Shown: positions 8,309 through 16,942, counted from the first letter of the stretch. The stretch is DNA of 64,000 bases from an uncultured Alcaligenaceae bacterium (GCA_937908115.1 CALEQZ010000002.1:186001-250000); one strand, 5' to 3'. Notes: a model not told the origin generated them from the sequence alone. Made by a program: numbers and translations.

Positions 8309-8788
8309 TCAGTCCTTCCTTAGCTTGCCCGGCACGGGCGGGCCCTGCATCTCGCGGATGGCGTCGATGAACTCGCCGATGTCCTCGAAACTCTTGTAGA
8401 CCGAGGCAAAGCGCACATAGGCGACCTTGTCCAGCTTCTTGAGCTCGCCCATGACCAGCTCGCCCAGGTATTCGCTGGGCACCTCGCGACGGCCGCTGGT
8501 CAGGAGGGTTTCCTCGATGCGCGCCACCGCGGCATCGACGTCCTCGGTGCTCACGGGACGCTTGCGCAGCGCCAGGCTGAAGCTCGCGCGCAGCTTGGTC
8601 CCGTCATAGTCGGTGCGGCTGCCGTTGCGCTTGACCACCGAGGGCATCAACAGTTCGACCCGTTCATAGGTGGTGAAGCGTCGGTCGCAAGCCGAGCAAC
8701 GGCGACGGCGGCGGATGCTGTCGCCCTCATCGGAGGCGCGGGTGTCGATGACTTGGGTGTCCTCGCCCCCGCAGAACGGGCATTTCAT
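8309..8788 (-). CDS. nrdR: Transcriptional repressor NrdR of ribonucleotide reductase genes
   Basis: The protein has 159 residues, the normal NrdR length. It shows the N-terminal zinc ribbon with Cys3, Cys6, Cys31 and Cys34 separated by the basic RRRRR stretch, followed by an ATP-cone domain (about 49-139) of the type found in class I reductases. NrdR binds dATP or ATP and represses nrd operons through paired boxes. It lies 90 bp downstream of glyA on the same strand, a linkage seen in many proteobacteria. Its likely targets are in this same window: two candidate boxes precede nrdA near 44.7 kb. Confidence 0.97.
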   Translation of the reverse strand: MKCPFCGGEDTQVIDTRASDEGDSIRRRRRCSACDRRFTTYERVELLMPSVVKRNGSRTDYDGTKLRASFSLALRKRPVSTEDVDAAVARIEETLLTSGRREVPSEYLGELVMGELKKLDKVAYVRFASVYKSFEDIGEFIDAIREMQGPPVPGKLRKD

Positions 8789-8878
8789 TGTCGTCCTCCG
8801 TAGGATGAGGCCGGCGGCGGCCCGCGTCGCGCCAAGGCTCGCCGCCTGCCCGGCTTGGCCGGCTGCGCAGGCCGGCTG

Positions 8879-10123
8879 CTACTTGTAGACGGGGAAGCGC
8901 GCGGTCAATTCATTGACGCGCTCGCGCACCGCAGCGATGTTCGCCTCGTCCTCAGGACGATCCAGCACGTCGGCGATCAGGTTGGCCGTCAGCTCAGCCT
9001 CGGCCTCCTTGAAGCCGCGCGTGGTCATGGCGGGCGTACCCAGGCGGATGCCACTGGTCACGAAGGGCTTTTCCGGATCGTTGGGAATGGCGTTCTTGTT
9101 GACCGTGATGTGGGCTTTGCCCAGCGCGGCTTCGGCCAGCTTGCCGGTGATGCCCTTGGCGCGCAGGTCGACCAGCATGACGTGGCTTTCGGTACGGCCA
9201 GACACGATGCGCAGTCCGCGCTTGACCAGGGTTTCGGCCAGCACCTGCGCGTTCTTGACCACCTGCGCGGCGTAGGTCTTGAATTCCGGCGACAGCGCTT
9301 CCTTGAACGCCACCGCCTTGGCGGCGATCACGTGCATCAGCGGACCGCCCTGGATGCCTGGGAAGATGGCGGAATTGACGGCCTTTTCGTGCTCGGCCTT
9401 CATCATGATGACACCCCCGCGCGGCCCGCGCAGGGATTTGTGCGTGGTCGAGGTGACGAAATCCGCGTACGGCACGGGGTTGGGATAGACGCCGCCGGCC
9501 ACCAGCCCGGCGTAATGGGCGATGTCGACCATCAGCAGCGCGCCGTTGTCGCGGGCGATGCGCGCCAGCCGCTCGAAGTCCATGCGCAGCGAATAGGCCG
9601 AAGCGCCTGCCACGATGAGCTTGGGCTTGTGCTGCTTGGCCAGGGCTTCCAGCCCGGCATAGTCGAGCACTTCGTTCTCATCCAGGCCGTATTGGATGAA
9701 GTTGTACAGCTTGCCGGACTGGTTGACCGATGCTCCGTGGGTCAGGTGCCCGCCTTCGGCCAGGCTCATGCCCAGCACGGTGTCGCCGGGCTTGAGGACC
9801 GCCTGGTACACGCCTTGGTTGGCCTGCGAGCCCGAGTTGGGCTGCACGTTGGCGGCTTCGGCCCCGAACAGCTGCTTGAGCCGGTCGATGGCCAATTGCT
9901 CGACGATGTCGACATATTCGCACCCGCCGTAATAGCGTTTGCCGGGATAACCCTCGGCGTATTTGTTGGTCAGCTGCGTGCCCTGGGCCTGCATGACGGC
10001 AGGACTGGCGTAGTTCTCCGAGGCGATCAGCTCGATGTGCTGCTCTTGCCGGGCGTCCTCCTGCTGGATGGCGGCCCAAACCTCGGGATCCACTTGGGCA
10101 ATGGTGCGAGTGCGGTCGAACAT
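8879..10123 (-). CDS. glyA: Serine hydroxymethyltransferase
   Basis: The protein has 414 residues. It carries the PLP lysine in TSTTHKSLRGPRGG (Lys229), the ELIASENYAS substrate segment at 31-40 and NKYAEGYPGKRYYGG at 53-67. It interconverts serine and glycine with tetrahydrofolate and is the main source of one-carbon units. The ATG at 10123 gives the usual start, MFDRTRTIAQVDPEVW; the frame continues open upstream only because of high GC content. nrdR follows 90 bp downstream. A -10-like TAAACT lies at 10167-10172 on the minus strand, without a convincing -35. Confidence 0.97.
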   Translation of the reverse strand: MFDRTRTIAQVDPEVWAAIQQEDARQEQHIELIASENYASPAVMQAQGTQLTNKYAEGYPGKRYYGGCEYVDIVEQLAIDRLKQLFGAEAANVQPNSGSQANQGVYQAVLKPGDTVLGMSLAEGGHLTHGASVNQSGKLYNFIQYGLDENEVLDYAGLEALAKQHKPKLIVAGASAYSLRMDFERLARIARDNGALLMVDIAHYAGLVAGGVYPNPVPYADFVTSTTHKSLRGPRGGVIMMKAEHEKAVNSAIFPGIQGGPLMHVIAAKAVAFKEALSPEFKTYAAQVVKNAQVLAETLVKRGLRIVSGRTESHVMLVDLRAKGITGKLAEAALGKAHITVNKNAIPNDPEKPFVTSGIRLGTPAMTTRGFKEAEAELTANLIADVLDRPEDEANIAAVRERVNELTARFPVYK

Positions 10124-10442
10124 GAGACGGGTCCTGAAGCGGAAAAGGCGGTATCGAAAGCCGGCTAGTTTACTCTGCCGCAGGGGGTGCGGGCGCGGCA
10201 AATGCCCGATTCGACGGGGATTTTTCGCCAAAATGCGGCGCCGGCCACGGTGCTTCGGCTTAAGCTTGAGCAGCGCTGCCGCAAAACTTGAGCCGGACTC
10301 AAGTAGCCTGCCTGCCGCGGCCGACAGCCGGCGCACCACGCCGCCGGCCGAACCTGTTTGCCGCCGGGCCCCAAGCGACGGGACGCCCAGGCCATCGCGC
10401 GGCAGCTTGGCTGATGGCAACGGCTGCGGCCGCCCGGGGCGC
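10124..10442. other. Intergenic region between glyA and the MarR gene
   Basis: This 319-bp stretch holds the 5' side of glyA and the 3' side of the MarR gene, both on the minus strand. No conserved reading frame is seen. Near the glyA end it is richer in A and T around the TTTACT motif. The only clear structure is the dyad at 10286-10304, listed separately. Confidence 0.6.
10286..10304. promoter_or_regulatory. Perfect 7-bp dyad upstream of glyA
   Basis: ACTTGAG at 10286-10292 and its exact complement CTCAAGT at 10298-10304 flank the spacer CCGGA. A second half-site-like GCTTGAG occurs at 10264-10270. The dyad lies about 163 bp upstream of the glyA start codon. It could be an operator for glyA or for a minus-strand promoter further upstream. 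The binding protein is unknown. Confidence 0.4.
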
Positions 10443-10844
10443 CTATCTGGCCTTCAGGCCCAGCAGCTTTTCGGCGCCATGCTGCTTGATGGCGGCGTCG
10501 AGCGCCGCTTCGTAGGCGGGCTGGGCCTGTTCCAGGCAGGCCCGCCCCTTGGCCGTCAGGACGGTGTACACGCCACGTTTGTCGACCGGGCACAGGTCCC
10601 GGGTGGTCAGGCCGGAACGCTCCATGCGCTCGACCAGCCTGGATACCGAGCTTTGGTTCAGGTGCAGGTGTGCAGCCAATTCCTGCATGCGCAGCTCGGA
10701 GTTCGGGGCCCGCGCCAAGACATCCAGCGCGCGGTATTCCGACAGGCCCAGGCCATGCCGGGCCTGCAGCAACTTGCCCAAGTCGGCCTCGACGCTGGCG
10801 ACGACCTGGATCAGCTTGAGCCATGCGTCGCTTTTCTTCGGCAT
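10443..10844 (-). CDS. MarR-family transcriptional regulator
   Basis: The protein has 133 residues from the ATG at 10844 (MPKKSDAWLKL), or 136 from a GTG at 10853. AAAGG lies ten bases before the ATG. It shows the MarR winged helix (about 25-110) with the recognition region LHLNQSSVSRLVERMERSGL and the DKRGVYTVLTAKG wing. MarR proteins are dimeric repressors, often of drug efflux or stress genes, released by phenolic ligands. Two small multidrug resistance genes lie upstream on the same strand, 255 bp away. A regulatory link to them is plausible but not shown by sequence. Confidence 0.88.
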   Translation of the reverse strand: MPKKSDAWLKLIQVVASVEADLGKLLQARHGLGLSEYRALDVLARAPNSELRMQELAAHLHLNQSSVSRLVERMERSGLTTRDLCPVDKRGVYTVLTAKGRACLEQAQPAYEAALDAAIKQHGAEKLLGLKAR

Positions 10845-11098
10845 CACCGTCACGCCTTTCCCTTGACCACCGGATGGCCGATTTTCTCACAGGCATGCGC
10901 ACCGAGCACTTGGAGGGCTGCTTTCAGCGCCCGACCGTGTCGGCGCGGAAAGCAGGAAAGGCTGCACGCCCTGCGGCCATGCCTGGCGTCTGTGCGTCCC
11001 AATGCGGTGATGGGCATTCCGCCTGCATGGACGGGCTCGACCGGCTCGGCGACCGCTTGCCGCATGCCTTGAGCCAGGCACGCAGGACAATCATGCCG

Positions 11099-11488
11099 TC
11101 ATGCCGCGGGCTGCCCACGGGCCCGCAGCGCGGCACTGTCGGCAAGCTTGAGCCAGACCACGCCGACGATGATGACGGCGAGCCAGAATGCGCGGACCGG
11201 CGTCAGCGGCTGGTCAAGCAGTACGCCGCCCAGCAGTGCCACGCCCACCGAGCCGATGCCCACCCATACGGCATAGCCGATGCCCACATCGATCGATTTC
11301 AGCGCCACGCTAAGGGCATAGAGCGTGAGCAGGAAGAACACGACGGCCGAGATCGACCAGCCGGGCACCGTAAATGCCTGGCTGCCTCCTACGCTCAGGG
11401 CATAGCCGATCTCGAAGGCACCGGCCAACAACAGCATGATCCATGCGCGCGCGTTGCTTTGGCGGGTTGCGTCGTTGGAAGTCGTCAT
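11099..11488 (-). CDS. Small multidrug resistance (SMR) efflux subunit, second of a pair
   Basis: The protein has 129 residues from the ATG at 11488, which has AAAGGA eight bases upstream. A longer form from 11548 would start in an ATGA overlap with the preceding SMR gene but adds 20 atypical residues. It contains four predicted membrane helices and the essential membrane Glu26 in LAGAFEIGYALS. SMR proteins exchange protons for cationic drugs, polyamines or guanidinium. A paired arrangement like this usually forms a hetero-dimer (compare MdtI/MdtJ or YkkC/YkkD). The C-terminal tail after the fourth helix is somewhat longer than usual. Confidence 0.86.
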   Translation of the reverse strand: MTTSNDATRQSNARAWIMLLLAGAFEIGYALSVGGSQAFTVPGWSISAVVFFLLTLYALSVALKSIDVGIGYAVWVGIGSVGVALLGGVLLDQPLTPVRAFWLAVIIVGVVWLKLADSAALRARGQPAA

Positions 11489-11544
11489 TTCGGAATCCTT
11501 TGTGATCTTGGTCATGGGGAAGGAATGAGATCGGGGTGCCGTCG

Positions 11545-11865
11545 TCATGCCGCACCGCTTAGCCGCAGCCCGACCACGCCGCCGATGACGAGCGCGATTC
11601 CAGATAGCTTGCCCAGGTTCAGCCTTTGCCCGAAAAAAAGCGTGCCCAGGATGACGGTCGCTGCGCTGGCCACGGAGGTGCAGATGGCATATCCCACGCC
11701 CACGTCCATGGTCAGTAGGGCAAGGCTAAGGAAATAGGTGGCGATCGCCCCGGTGACAAGCGTGGCGATGGTCCAGCCCAAGCGAGTGAAGCCTTTTGCA
11801 TTTCCGGCGGAGATGCTCACGGCGGTTTCGAAAGCGATGGCAATGCCCAGATATAGCCAGCTCAT
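11545..11865 (-). CDS. Small multidrug resistance (SMR) efflux subunit, first of a pair
   Basis: The protein has 106 residues with four helices, the standard SMR size. It has the conserved Glu13 in GIAIAFETAVS, the KGFTRLGWT loop and the GVGYAICTSVASAATVILG third helix. It probably pairs with the SMR subunit encoded just downstream to form an inner-membrane proton antiporter. The start at 11865 is preceded on the minus strand by GGAAGC. Its promoter region is markedly AT-rich and carries two copies of a 19-bp dyad-containing repeat, which suggests tight repression. Confidence 0.9.
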   Translation of the reverse strand: MSWLYLGIAIAFETAVSISAGNAKGFTRLGWTIATLVTGAIATYFLSLALLTMDVGVGYAICTSVASAATVILGTLFFGQRLNLGKLSGIALVIGGVVGLRLSGAA

Positions 11866-11915
11866 GGTGAAGCTTCCTTTCGGTTAGACGGGTTGACGGG
11901 TTGACATGCCGCATT

Positions 11916-11982
11916 TATTTGCATGTGCATGCATCTTAATGAGCGCAAGGTCACCTGTCAAACTATTTGCATGTATATGCAT
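11916..11982. promoter_or_regulatory. Two 19-bp direct repeats with internal dyads, probable operators of the SMR pair
   Basis: The copy at 11916-11934 reads TATTTGCATGTGCATGCAT and the copy at 11964-11982 reads TATTTGCATGTATATGCAT. They match at 17 of 19 positions and lie exactly 48 bp apart. Each contains a near-palindrome around GCATG-N2-(C/T)ATGC. They sit 51-117 bp upstream of the first SMR start codon in an AT-rich island. This layout is typical of a repressor that binds two sites around a promoter. The regulator is not identified; the nearby MarR protein is one candidate. Confidence 0.6.
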
Positions 11983-12041
11983 ATTTGTAGCTGCCAAGAT
12001 GCGGTGACCCACGCGGCCGTACGGGCACGCAGCCGAAATGA

Positions 12042-12070
12042 AAAAAGCCGCCCACGCGGGGCGGCTTTTT
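12042..12070. terminator. Bidirectional intrinsic terminator downstream of the PEBP gene
   Basis: AAAAAGCCGCCC and GGGCGGCTTTTT flank the loop ACGCG. The GC-rich stem with A and T runs on both sides fits an intrinsic terminator for the minus-strand PEBP gene, whose stop codon is at 12100. It also insulates the SMR promoter. Confidence 0.85.
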
Positions 12071-12099
12071 GTGCAAAGGCGGCGCCGGCCTGCCGGTGC

Positions 12100-12753
12100 C
12101 TACGCCGAGGTCGTACCGATCTGCCGGGGTGCCAGCCGCGGGTTGAGGGTGTAAGTCCCCGTCAGCGACGCCTTGGCCAGCACGTGGCCTTCGATGGCCT
12201 TGAGCACGTCGGCGCCGGTAAACCGGCCCTCCACCGGCACGGTTTCGATGTCCAGCGCATACAGCGTGAACACGTAGCGGTGTACACGGGCATCGTTCCA
12301 GGGCGGGCACGGACCGTCGTAGCCGAAGTAATCGCCGCTCATGTCACGGTCGGAGGCGAACCATCCGGTGTAATCGTTGACGCCCTGGCGCGCATCCATG
12401 GGGGCCAAGGGCCCGCCCTTGCCGCGCGGGGTGATGCCGTTGGAGAAGGCGCCCTCCTCGATGGCGCGCACGTCCGCGCGCAGGTCGACCAGCACCCAGT
12501 GGAAGAAGTCCACGCGGGGCAGGTCTTCCGGGATTTCCCGGCCCTCCTGGTTGACGTCGTCAGGCTTGCTGGGCACGTCAGGATCGTGGCAGATCAGCGC
12601 GAACGAGCGTGTACCCTGGGGGACGTCGTCCCACGCGAAGTGCGGGTTGTAGTTGTCGGCCAGCGCGACGTGCGATTGCGGATCGATCTTGCCGAACGCA
12701 TAGCGTTCCGGAATCGGCTCCGAGTCGGAGAAGGACAAACTCGAAAGTTTCAT
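12100..12753 (-). CDS. YbhB/YbcL-family PEBP (Raf kinase inhibitor-like) protein
   Basis: The protein has 217 residues, longer than E. coli YbhB (about 158). It keeps the PEBP ligand-pocket elements HDPDVP near residue 57, FFHWVLVDL near residue 85 and GYDGPCPPWNDARVHRYVF near residue 144. Bacterial PEBP proteins bind small anionic or phospho-ligands in the cytoplasm or periplasm, and their role is poorly known. No signal peptide is visible. The gene lies just downstream of tyrS on the same strand with a 33-bp gap. Confidence 0.88.
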   Translation of the reverse strand: MKLSSLSFSDSEPIPERYAFGKIDPQSHVALADNYNPHFAWDDVPQGTRSFALICHDPDVPSKPDDVNQEGREIPEDLPRVDFFHWVLVDLRADVRAIEEGAFSNGITPRGKGGPLAPMDARQGVNDYTGWFASDRDMSGDYFGYDGPCPPWNDARVHRYVFTLYALDIETVPVEGRFTGADVLKAIEGHVLAKASLTGTYTLNPRLAPRQIGTTSA

Positions 12754-12786
12754 GCCGTGCTCCTATCTGTTTGCCGGTTTCGTTCT

Positions 12787-14019
12787 TCAAGCCGTCAAGG
12801 TTACACGAGCGAACTTGCGTTTGCCGACCTGCATCACATACGTGCCGGCGGATAATTGCAACGATTTGTCTTCGATGCGCTGGCCGTCGATGCGCACGCC
12901 GCCCTGCTCGACGTTGCGCTGCGCCTCGGAGGCGCTGGCGGCCAGGCCCGCCTCGCGCAGCACCTTGAGGATACCCATGGGCGCCGGGCCGACCCGCACC
13001 TCGGGCATGTTCTCGGGAAGCACGCCGTCGCGAAAGCGCGCCTCGAAAGCGGCCAGCGCCTCCTCGGCCGCGCGCTGCGAATGGAAGCGCGCGACGATTT
13101 CCTGCGCAAGCATCACCTTGGCGTCGCGCGGATTGCGCCCGGCCTGGACTTCGGCGCGCAAGGCCTCGATCTCGGCGGCCGGCCGCAGCGACAGCAAGTC
13201 GTAGTAGCGCCACATCAAGGTGTCGGAGATCGACATCAGCTTGCCGAACATCTCGTTGGGCGGCTCGGTGATGCCGATGTAATTGTTCTTGGACTTGGAC
13301 ATCTTCTCGACGCCGTCCAAGCCCTCCAACAGCGGCATGGTCAGGATGCATTGGGGCTCCTGCCCATATTCCTTCTGCAGCTCACGGCCGACCAGCAGGT
13401 TGAACTTCTGGTCGGTGCCGCCAAGCTCCAGGTCGGCGCGCAACGCCACCGAGTCGTAGCCCTGCATCAGCGGGTACAGGAATTCATGCACTGCGATGGG
13501 CACGCCGTTCTTGAAGCGCTTGGTGAAGTCTTCACGCTCCATCATGCGCGCCACCGTGTAGCGCGAGGCCAGCTGGATGATGCCGCGCGCCCCCAAGGGG
13601 TCGCACCATTCGGAGTTGTAGCGGATCTCGGTGCGGGCCGGGTCCAGCACCCTACTCGCCTGGGCGTAATAGGTGGCGGCGTTGGCCTCGATCTGCTCGC
13701 GCGTCAGCGGCGGGCGGGTGGTATTGCGCCCACTGGGATCACCGATCATGGACGTGAAGTCGCCGATCAGGAAGATCACGGTATGCCCGAGATCCTGCAG
13801 CTGGCGCATTTTGTTCAGCACCACGGTATGGCCCAGGTGAATGTCGGGCGCCGTGGGATCCAGGCCGAGCTTGATGCGCAGCGGCACCCCGGTGGCCCGG
13901 CTGCGCGCAAGCTTTTGCGCAAACTCGGCCTCGACCAGCAACTCCTCGCAGCCGCGGCGGGCAATGCGCAGGTCGGCCTCGACCTCGGGCGTGATGGGGT
14001 GAGAAGGCAGATTCATCAT
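12787..14019 (-). CDS. tyrS: Tyrosyl-tRNA synthetase
   Basis: The protein has 410 residues. It is a class I aminoacyl-tRNA synthetase with HLGH at 61-64 (the HIGH motif) and KMSKS at 239-243, and ends with an S4 RNA-binding domain (about 345-405). The motif pattern puts it with the TyrZ/TyrRZ-like bacterial group rather than the E. coli TyrS type. It charges tRNA-Tyr with tyrosine. It is divergent from the M23 peptidase gene, a pairing that recurs in related Betaproteobacteria along with anmK. Confidence 0.96.
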   Translation of the reverse strand: MMNLPSHPITPEVEADLRIARRGCEELLVEAEFAQKLARSRATGVPLRIKLGLDPTAPDIHLGHTVVLNKMRQLQDLGHTVIFLIGDFTSMIGDPSGRNTTRPPLTREQIEANAATYYAQASRVLDPARTEIRYNSEWCDPLGARGIIQLASRYTVARMMEREDFTKRFKNGVPIAVHEFLYPLMQGYDSVALRADLELGGTDQKFNLLVGRELQKEYGQEPQCILTMPLLEGLDGVEKMSKSKNNYIGITEPPNEMFGKLMSISDTLMWRYYDLLSLRPAAEIEALRAEVQAGRNPRDAKVMLAQEIVARFHSQRAAEEALAAFEARFRDGVLPENMPEVRVGPAPMGILKVLREAGLAASASEAQRNVEQGGVRIDGQRIEDKSLQLSAGTYVMQVGKRKFARVTLTA

Positions 14020-14076
14020 GAAAAATGCCGGCCAAGGGCTAGCCAGCGCACAAGAAAAAATGTTAAAAACCCGAAA

Positions 14077-14114
14077 ATTCTAGACCATACGGCCCAAACC
14101 CTATGGGCTAGGGT
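14077..14114 (-). promoter_or_regulatory. tyrS -10 element and an ACCCTA dyad
   Basis: On the minus strand a -10 hexamer TAGAAT (plus 14077-14082) lies 58 bp before the tyrS start, within CTAGAAT. No good -35 is present. Upstream, ACCCTA (14098-14103) and TAGGGT (14109-14114) form a perfect 6-bp dyad over the -35 region. An activator or repressor there would explain the weak -35. Confidence 0.4.
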
Positions 14115-14259
14115 ATCCGGCCAACCCGCGCAGCCTCCTCGGCTGCTCCACCAAACATCGCTTCACGACGCCGGCGTCCACATGGAAGACGCCGTCTCCC
14201 GCATGCGGCATCGCCCGCACCGCGCGGGACGTTTTCTTATAGCAGAGGGCTTATACACG

Positions 14260-15684
14260 ATGACCCGTGGCACCAACGATCCACACAGCACCCCGATTCG
14301 TGTAAACGTCCAGTCCGCTGCTTGCACCACCCACACCACCACGTCCCGCCGTGGCAAGACCTTTCGCCGCGCACTGCTGGCTGCCGCCGTCGGCCTGTTC
14401 GGCGCCGCGGCCGCCCTGGGCATGGTCCAGGCGCCCGATGACTATACCGACATGCCGCCGCAGCGCCAGGTCCGCGACGTGCTCGACATCTCGTCGGCCG
14501 ACATGCAAGTCGGCGAAAGCGGCAGCCATCCCTACATCAGCGAAACCCGCATCCGGCCCGGCGACACCTTGGCTGCCATTCTTTCGCGGCTGGGCGTGTC
14601 CGAGCCTGGATTGCAGGCCTTCCTGACACAGGACGAATCGGCGCGCAGCATCTATCGCCTGTATCCGGGCCGGTCGGTCCAGGCCGCCGTCGACGCCGAT
14701 GGCAAGCTCGTCTGGTTACGCTACGTGCACACGCCCGGCGCCGAAAAGAACGGTCAGGTCCACACCGGCCTACTGCTGATCGAGCCTGACGGCGACGGCG
14801 GCTTCAAGGCGCAGGAACTCACCCACGAAACCGAACGGCAGGTGCGCGTGGCGGTGGGCACCATACGCAGCTCGCTGTTCGGCGCCACCGATGCGGCCGG
14901 CGTGCCCGACTCCATCACGCTGCAGATGGCCGAGATCCTGGGCAGCAAGATCGACTTCCTGCGTGACCTGCGCCAGGGTGACCAGTTCCGCCTGGTCTAT
15001 GAAGTGCGCAGCCACGAAGGGCGCTACGCCGGCGCCGGGCGCGTGCTGGCGTTGGAATTCATCAACCGCGGCAAGAGCCACACCGCAGTGTGGTTCAACC
15101 CGGATGGCAAGTCCGGCAGCTATTACGACTTCGAAGGCAACAGCCTGCGCGGCGCATTCCTGCGCAACGCGATCAAGTTCTCGCGCATCAGCTCCACCTT
15201 CGGGATGCGCATGCATCCCATCCACAAGCGATGGACCGGCCACAAAGGCGTGGACTACGCCGCGCCCACAGGCACGCCGATCCACGCCACGGCCGACGGG
15301 GTCGTCGAATTCGCCGGCCGCCAGAACGGCTACGGCAACGTCGTCATCCTGCAGCATGCCGGCAAGTACTCCACCCTTTATGCACACCAAAGCCGCATCG
15401 CGCCCGGCCTGAAGAAAGGCGACCGCGTCTCGCAAGGCCAGGTGATCGGCTACGTCGGATCCACCGGTTGGGCCACCGGCCCGCACCTGCATTACGAATT
15501 CCGCATCGCCGGCACTCCGGTCGACCCGCTGTCGGTCACGCTGCCGGTGGCTCGCAAGCTCGAGCCGCGCGAAGCCAAGGCCTTCGCGCAGGCGGTCCAA
15601 CCGTACAAGCAGCAAATCCAGATGCTGGCGCAACTGCACCAGACGCCGCTGGAAGAGCCTGCTGAGACCGTCGCGGCGCGCTGA
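14260..15684 (+). CDS. M23-family peptidoglycan metalloendopeptidase with OapA-like region
   Basis: The protein has 474 residues. It has an N-terminal membrane anchor or uncleaved signal (about 36-56), an OapA/LysM-like segment (about 90-145), a linker domain and a C-terminal lysostaphin-like M23 domain (about 310-415). The zinc ligands are visible as His328 and Asp332 in GHKGVDYAAP and the HLH at 409-411. It resembles E. coli MepM, which cleaves peptide cross-links in peptidoglycan to allow wall growth. The start at 14260 (MTRGTNDPHSTP) is the first ATG after the tyrS promoter region. anmK follows after 62 bp, so wall cleavage and recycling are linked here. Confidence 0.92.
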   Translation: MTRGTNDPHSTPIRVNVQSAACTTHTTTSRRGKTFRRALLAAAVGLFGAAAALGMVQAPDDYTDMPPQRQVRDVLDISSADMQVGESGSHPYISETRIRPGDTLAAILSRLGVSEPGLQAFLTQDESARSIYRLYPGRSVQAAVDADGKLVWLRYVHTPGAEKNGQVHTGLLLIEPDGDGGFKAQELTHETERQVRVAVGTIRSSLFGATDAAGVPDSITLQMAEILGSKIDFLRDLRQGDQFRLVYEVRSHEGRYAGAGRVLALEFINRGKSHTAVWFNPDGKSGSYYDFEGNSLRGAFLRNAIKFSRISSTFGMRMHPIHKRWTGHKGVDYAAPTGTPIHATADGVVEFAGRQNGYGNVVILQHAGKYSTLYAHQSRIAPGLKKGDRVSQGQVIGYVGSTGWATGPHLHYEFRIAGTPVDPLSVTLPVARKLEPREAKAFAQAVQPYKQQIQMLAQLHQTPLEEPAETVAAR

Positions 15685-15746
15685 CCGCCGGCCGCCGCGC
15701 ATCCGCGACCCGCAACGACTGCACCCTGCCCGATCCGCTTACCGCC

Positions 15747-16922
15747 ATGGCGACGCAACGCCGCTACTACATCGGGCTGATGTCCGGCACGAGCATGGAC
15801 GGCGTGGACGGCGTGCTGGCCGAGTTCTCCGCGCCTGCTTCGGCGCGCGGCGACAGGCAAAGCCAGCCGGCCGTTGCCGAGAAGCCGGAAGCGCCCCCGC
15901 GGGCCGAGATCCACGTCGTGGCCGAAGCCAGCCTGGCCCTGCCCGCTGCGCTGCGCGCAGAGCTCATGGCACTGAACAGCCCCGGGCCTGACGAGCTCGC
16001 CCGTAGCGCCCTGGCCGCCGCACAGCTGGCCCAGCAGTATGCCCAGGTGGTGGCCGCCCTGCTCTACCGCGGCGAGGTCGAGGCGCACGAGGTCGTGGCC
16101 ATCGGCGCCCATGGCCAGACGGTGCGGCACCGGCCTGACCTGGGCTACACGATCCAGCTGAACAACCCTTCGCTGCTTGCCGAACTGACGGGGATCGCCG
16201 TCGTGTCGGACTTCCGCAGCCGCGACATCGCCGCCGGCGGCCAGGGCGCCCCGCTGGCCCCGGCCTTCCACGCCGCCCAGTTCAGCGCCGACCGGCCCGT
16301 GGCGGTGCTCAACCTGGGCGGGATCGCCAACGTCACCCTGCTGCAGCCGGGGCGCGATCCGATGGGCTTCGACACGGGACCGGCCAATGTCCTGCTGGAC
16401 ATGTGGTGCGCCAGGCACCAGGGCAGGCCCTATGACGAGGGAGGCCGCTGGGCAGCCGCCGGCCGCGTCAACCTCGCGCTGCTCGAAGGGCTGGTCGCCG
16501 ATGAGCCCTGGTTCGCCCTGGCCCCGCCCAAGTCCACCGGCCGCGACCTATTCAACATGCAATGGCTCGAACGCGGCCTGGCCCGCCACGGCCAGGGGCT
16601 AGCGCCCGCCGACGTCCAGGCCACGCTGCAGCGGCTGACCGCGCGCACGGTCGCCGACGCGGTGCGCGCCACCGGCGTGGACGTCGAGGAAGTGCTGGTC
16701 TGCGGCGGCGGCGCGAACAACACCGGCCTGATGCGCGACCTGGCCGACTGCCTGCAACGGCCGGTGCGCGCCACGGACGAGGCCGGCGTGCCCGCCAAGC
16801 TGGTCGAGGCGCTGGCATTCGCCTGGCTGGCTTGGGCCCACGTCAACCGAGTGCCTGCCGGCCTGCCATCGGTGACAGGCGCACGCGGCAGCCGCGTGCT
16901 CGGCGCCTGGTATCCGGCCTGA
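15747..16922 (+). CDS. anmK: Anhydro-N-acetylmuramic acid kinase
   Basis: The protein has 391 residues. It has the N-terminal phosphate loop GLMSGTSMDGVDGVL at 11-25 and the second nucleotide-binding element VCGGGANNTGLM near residue 315, both diagnostic for AnmK. The enzyme cleaves and phosphorylates 1,6-anhydro-MurNAc to MurNAc-6-phosphate in peptidoglycan recycling. Residues about 27-60 contain an extra charged insertion (SARGDRQSQPAVAEKPEAP) compared with the shorter E. coli protein. It lies downstream of the M23 peptidase on the same strand. Confidence 0.95.
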   Translation: MATQRRYYIGLMSGTSMDGVDGVLAEFSAPASARGDRQSQPAVAEKPEAPPRAEIHVVAEASLALPAALRAELMALNSPGPDELARSALAAAQLAQQYAQVVAALLYRGEVEAHEVVAIGAHGQTVRHRPDLGYTIQLNNPSLLAELTGIAVVSDFRSRDIAAGGQGAPLAPAFHAAQFSADRPVAVLNLGGIANVTLLQPGRDPMGFDTGPANVLLDMWCARHQGRPYDEGGRWAAAGRVNLALLEGLVADEPWFALAPPKSTGRDLFNMQWLERGLARHGQGLAPADVQATLQRLTARTVADAVRATGVDVEEVLVCGGGANNTGLMRDLADCLQRPVRATDEAGVPAKLVEALAFAWLAWAHVNRVPAGLPSVTGARGSRVLGAWYPA

Positions 16923-16942
16923 GCCTCGCTCGCCCGGCCTTG

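Noticed and set aside
10850..11065. A 71-codon minus-strand frame ending in HACEKIGHPVVKGKA just before the MarR gene
   Set aside because: It has no ribosome site and no family I recognise, and it overlaps the MarR start. The gap 10854-11098 is treated as non-coding.
11489..11548. Longer start of the second SMR gene at the ATGA overlap (11548)
   Set aside because: The added 20 residues are not SMR-like and AAAGGA precedes the inner ATG at 11488. Coupling by ATGA remains possible, so it is kept only as an alternative.
12856..14259. Upstream extension of the M23 peptidase frame on the plus strand
   Set aside because: It runs antisense to tyrS and its translation has no conserved sequence. The real start is the ATG at 14260, followed by a membrane anchor.
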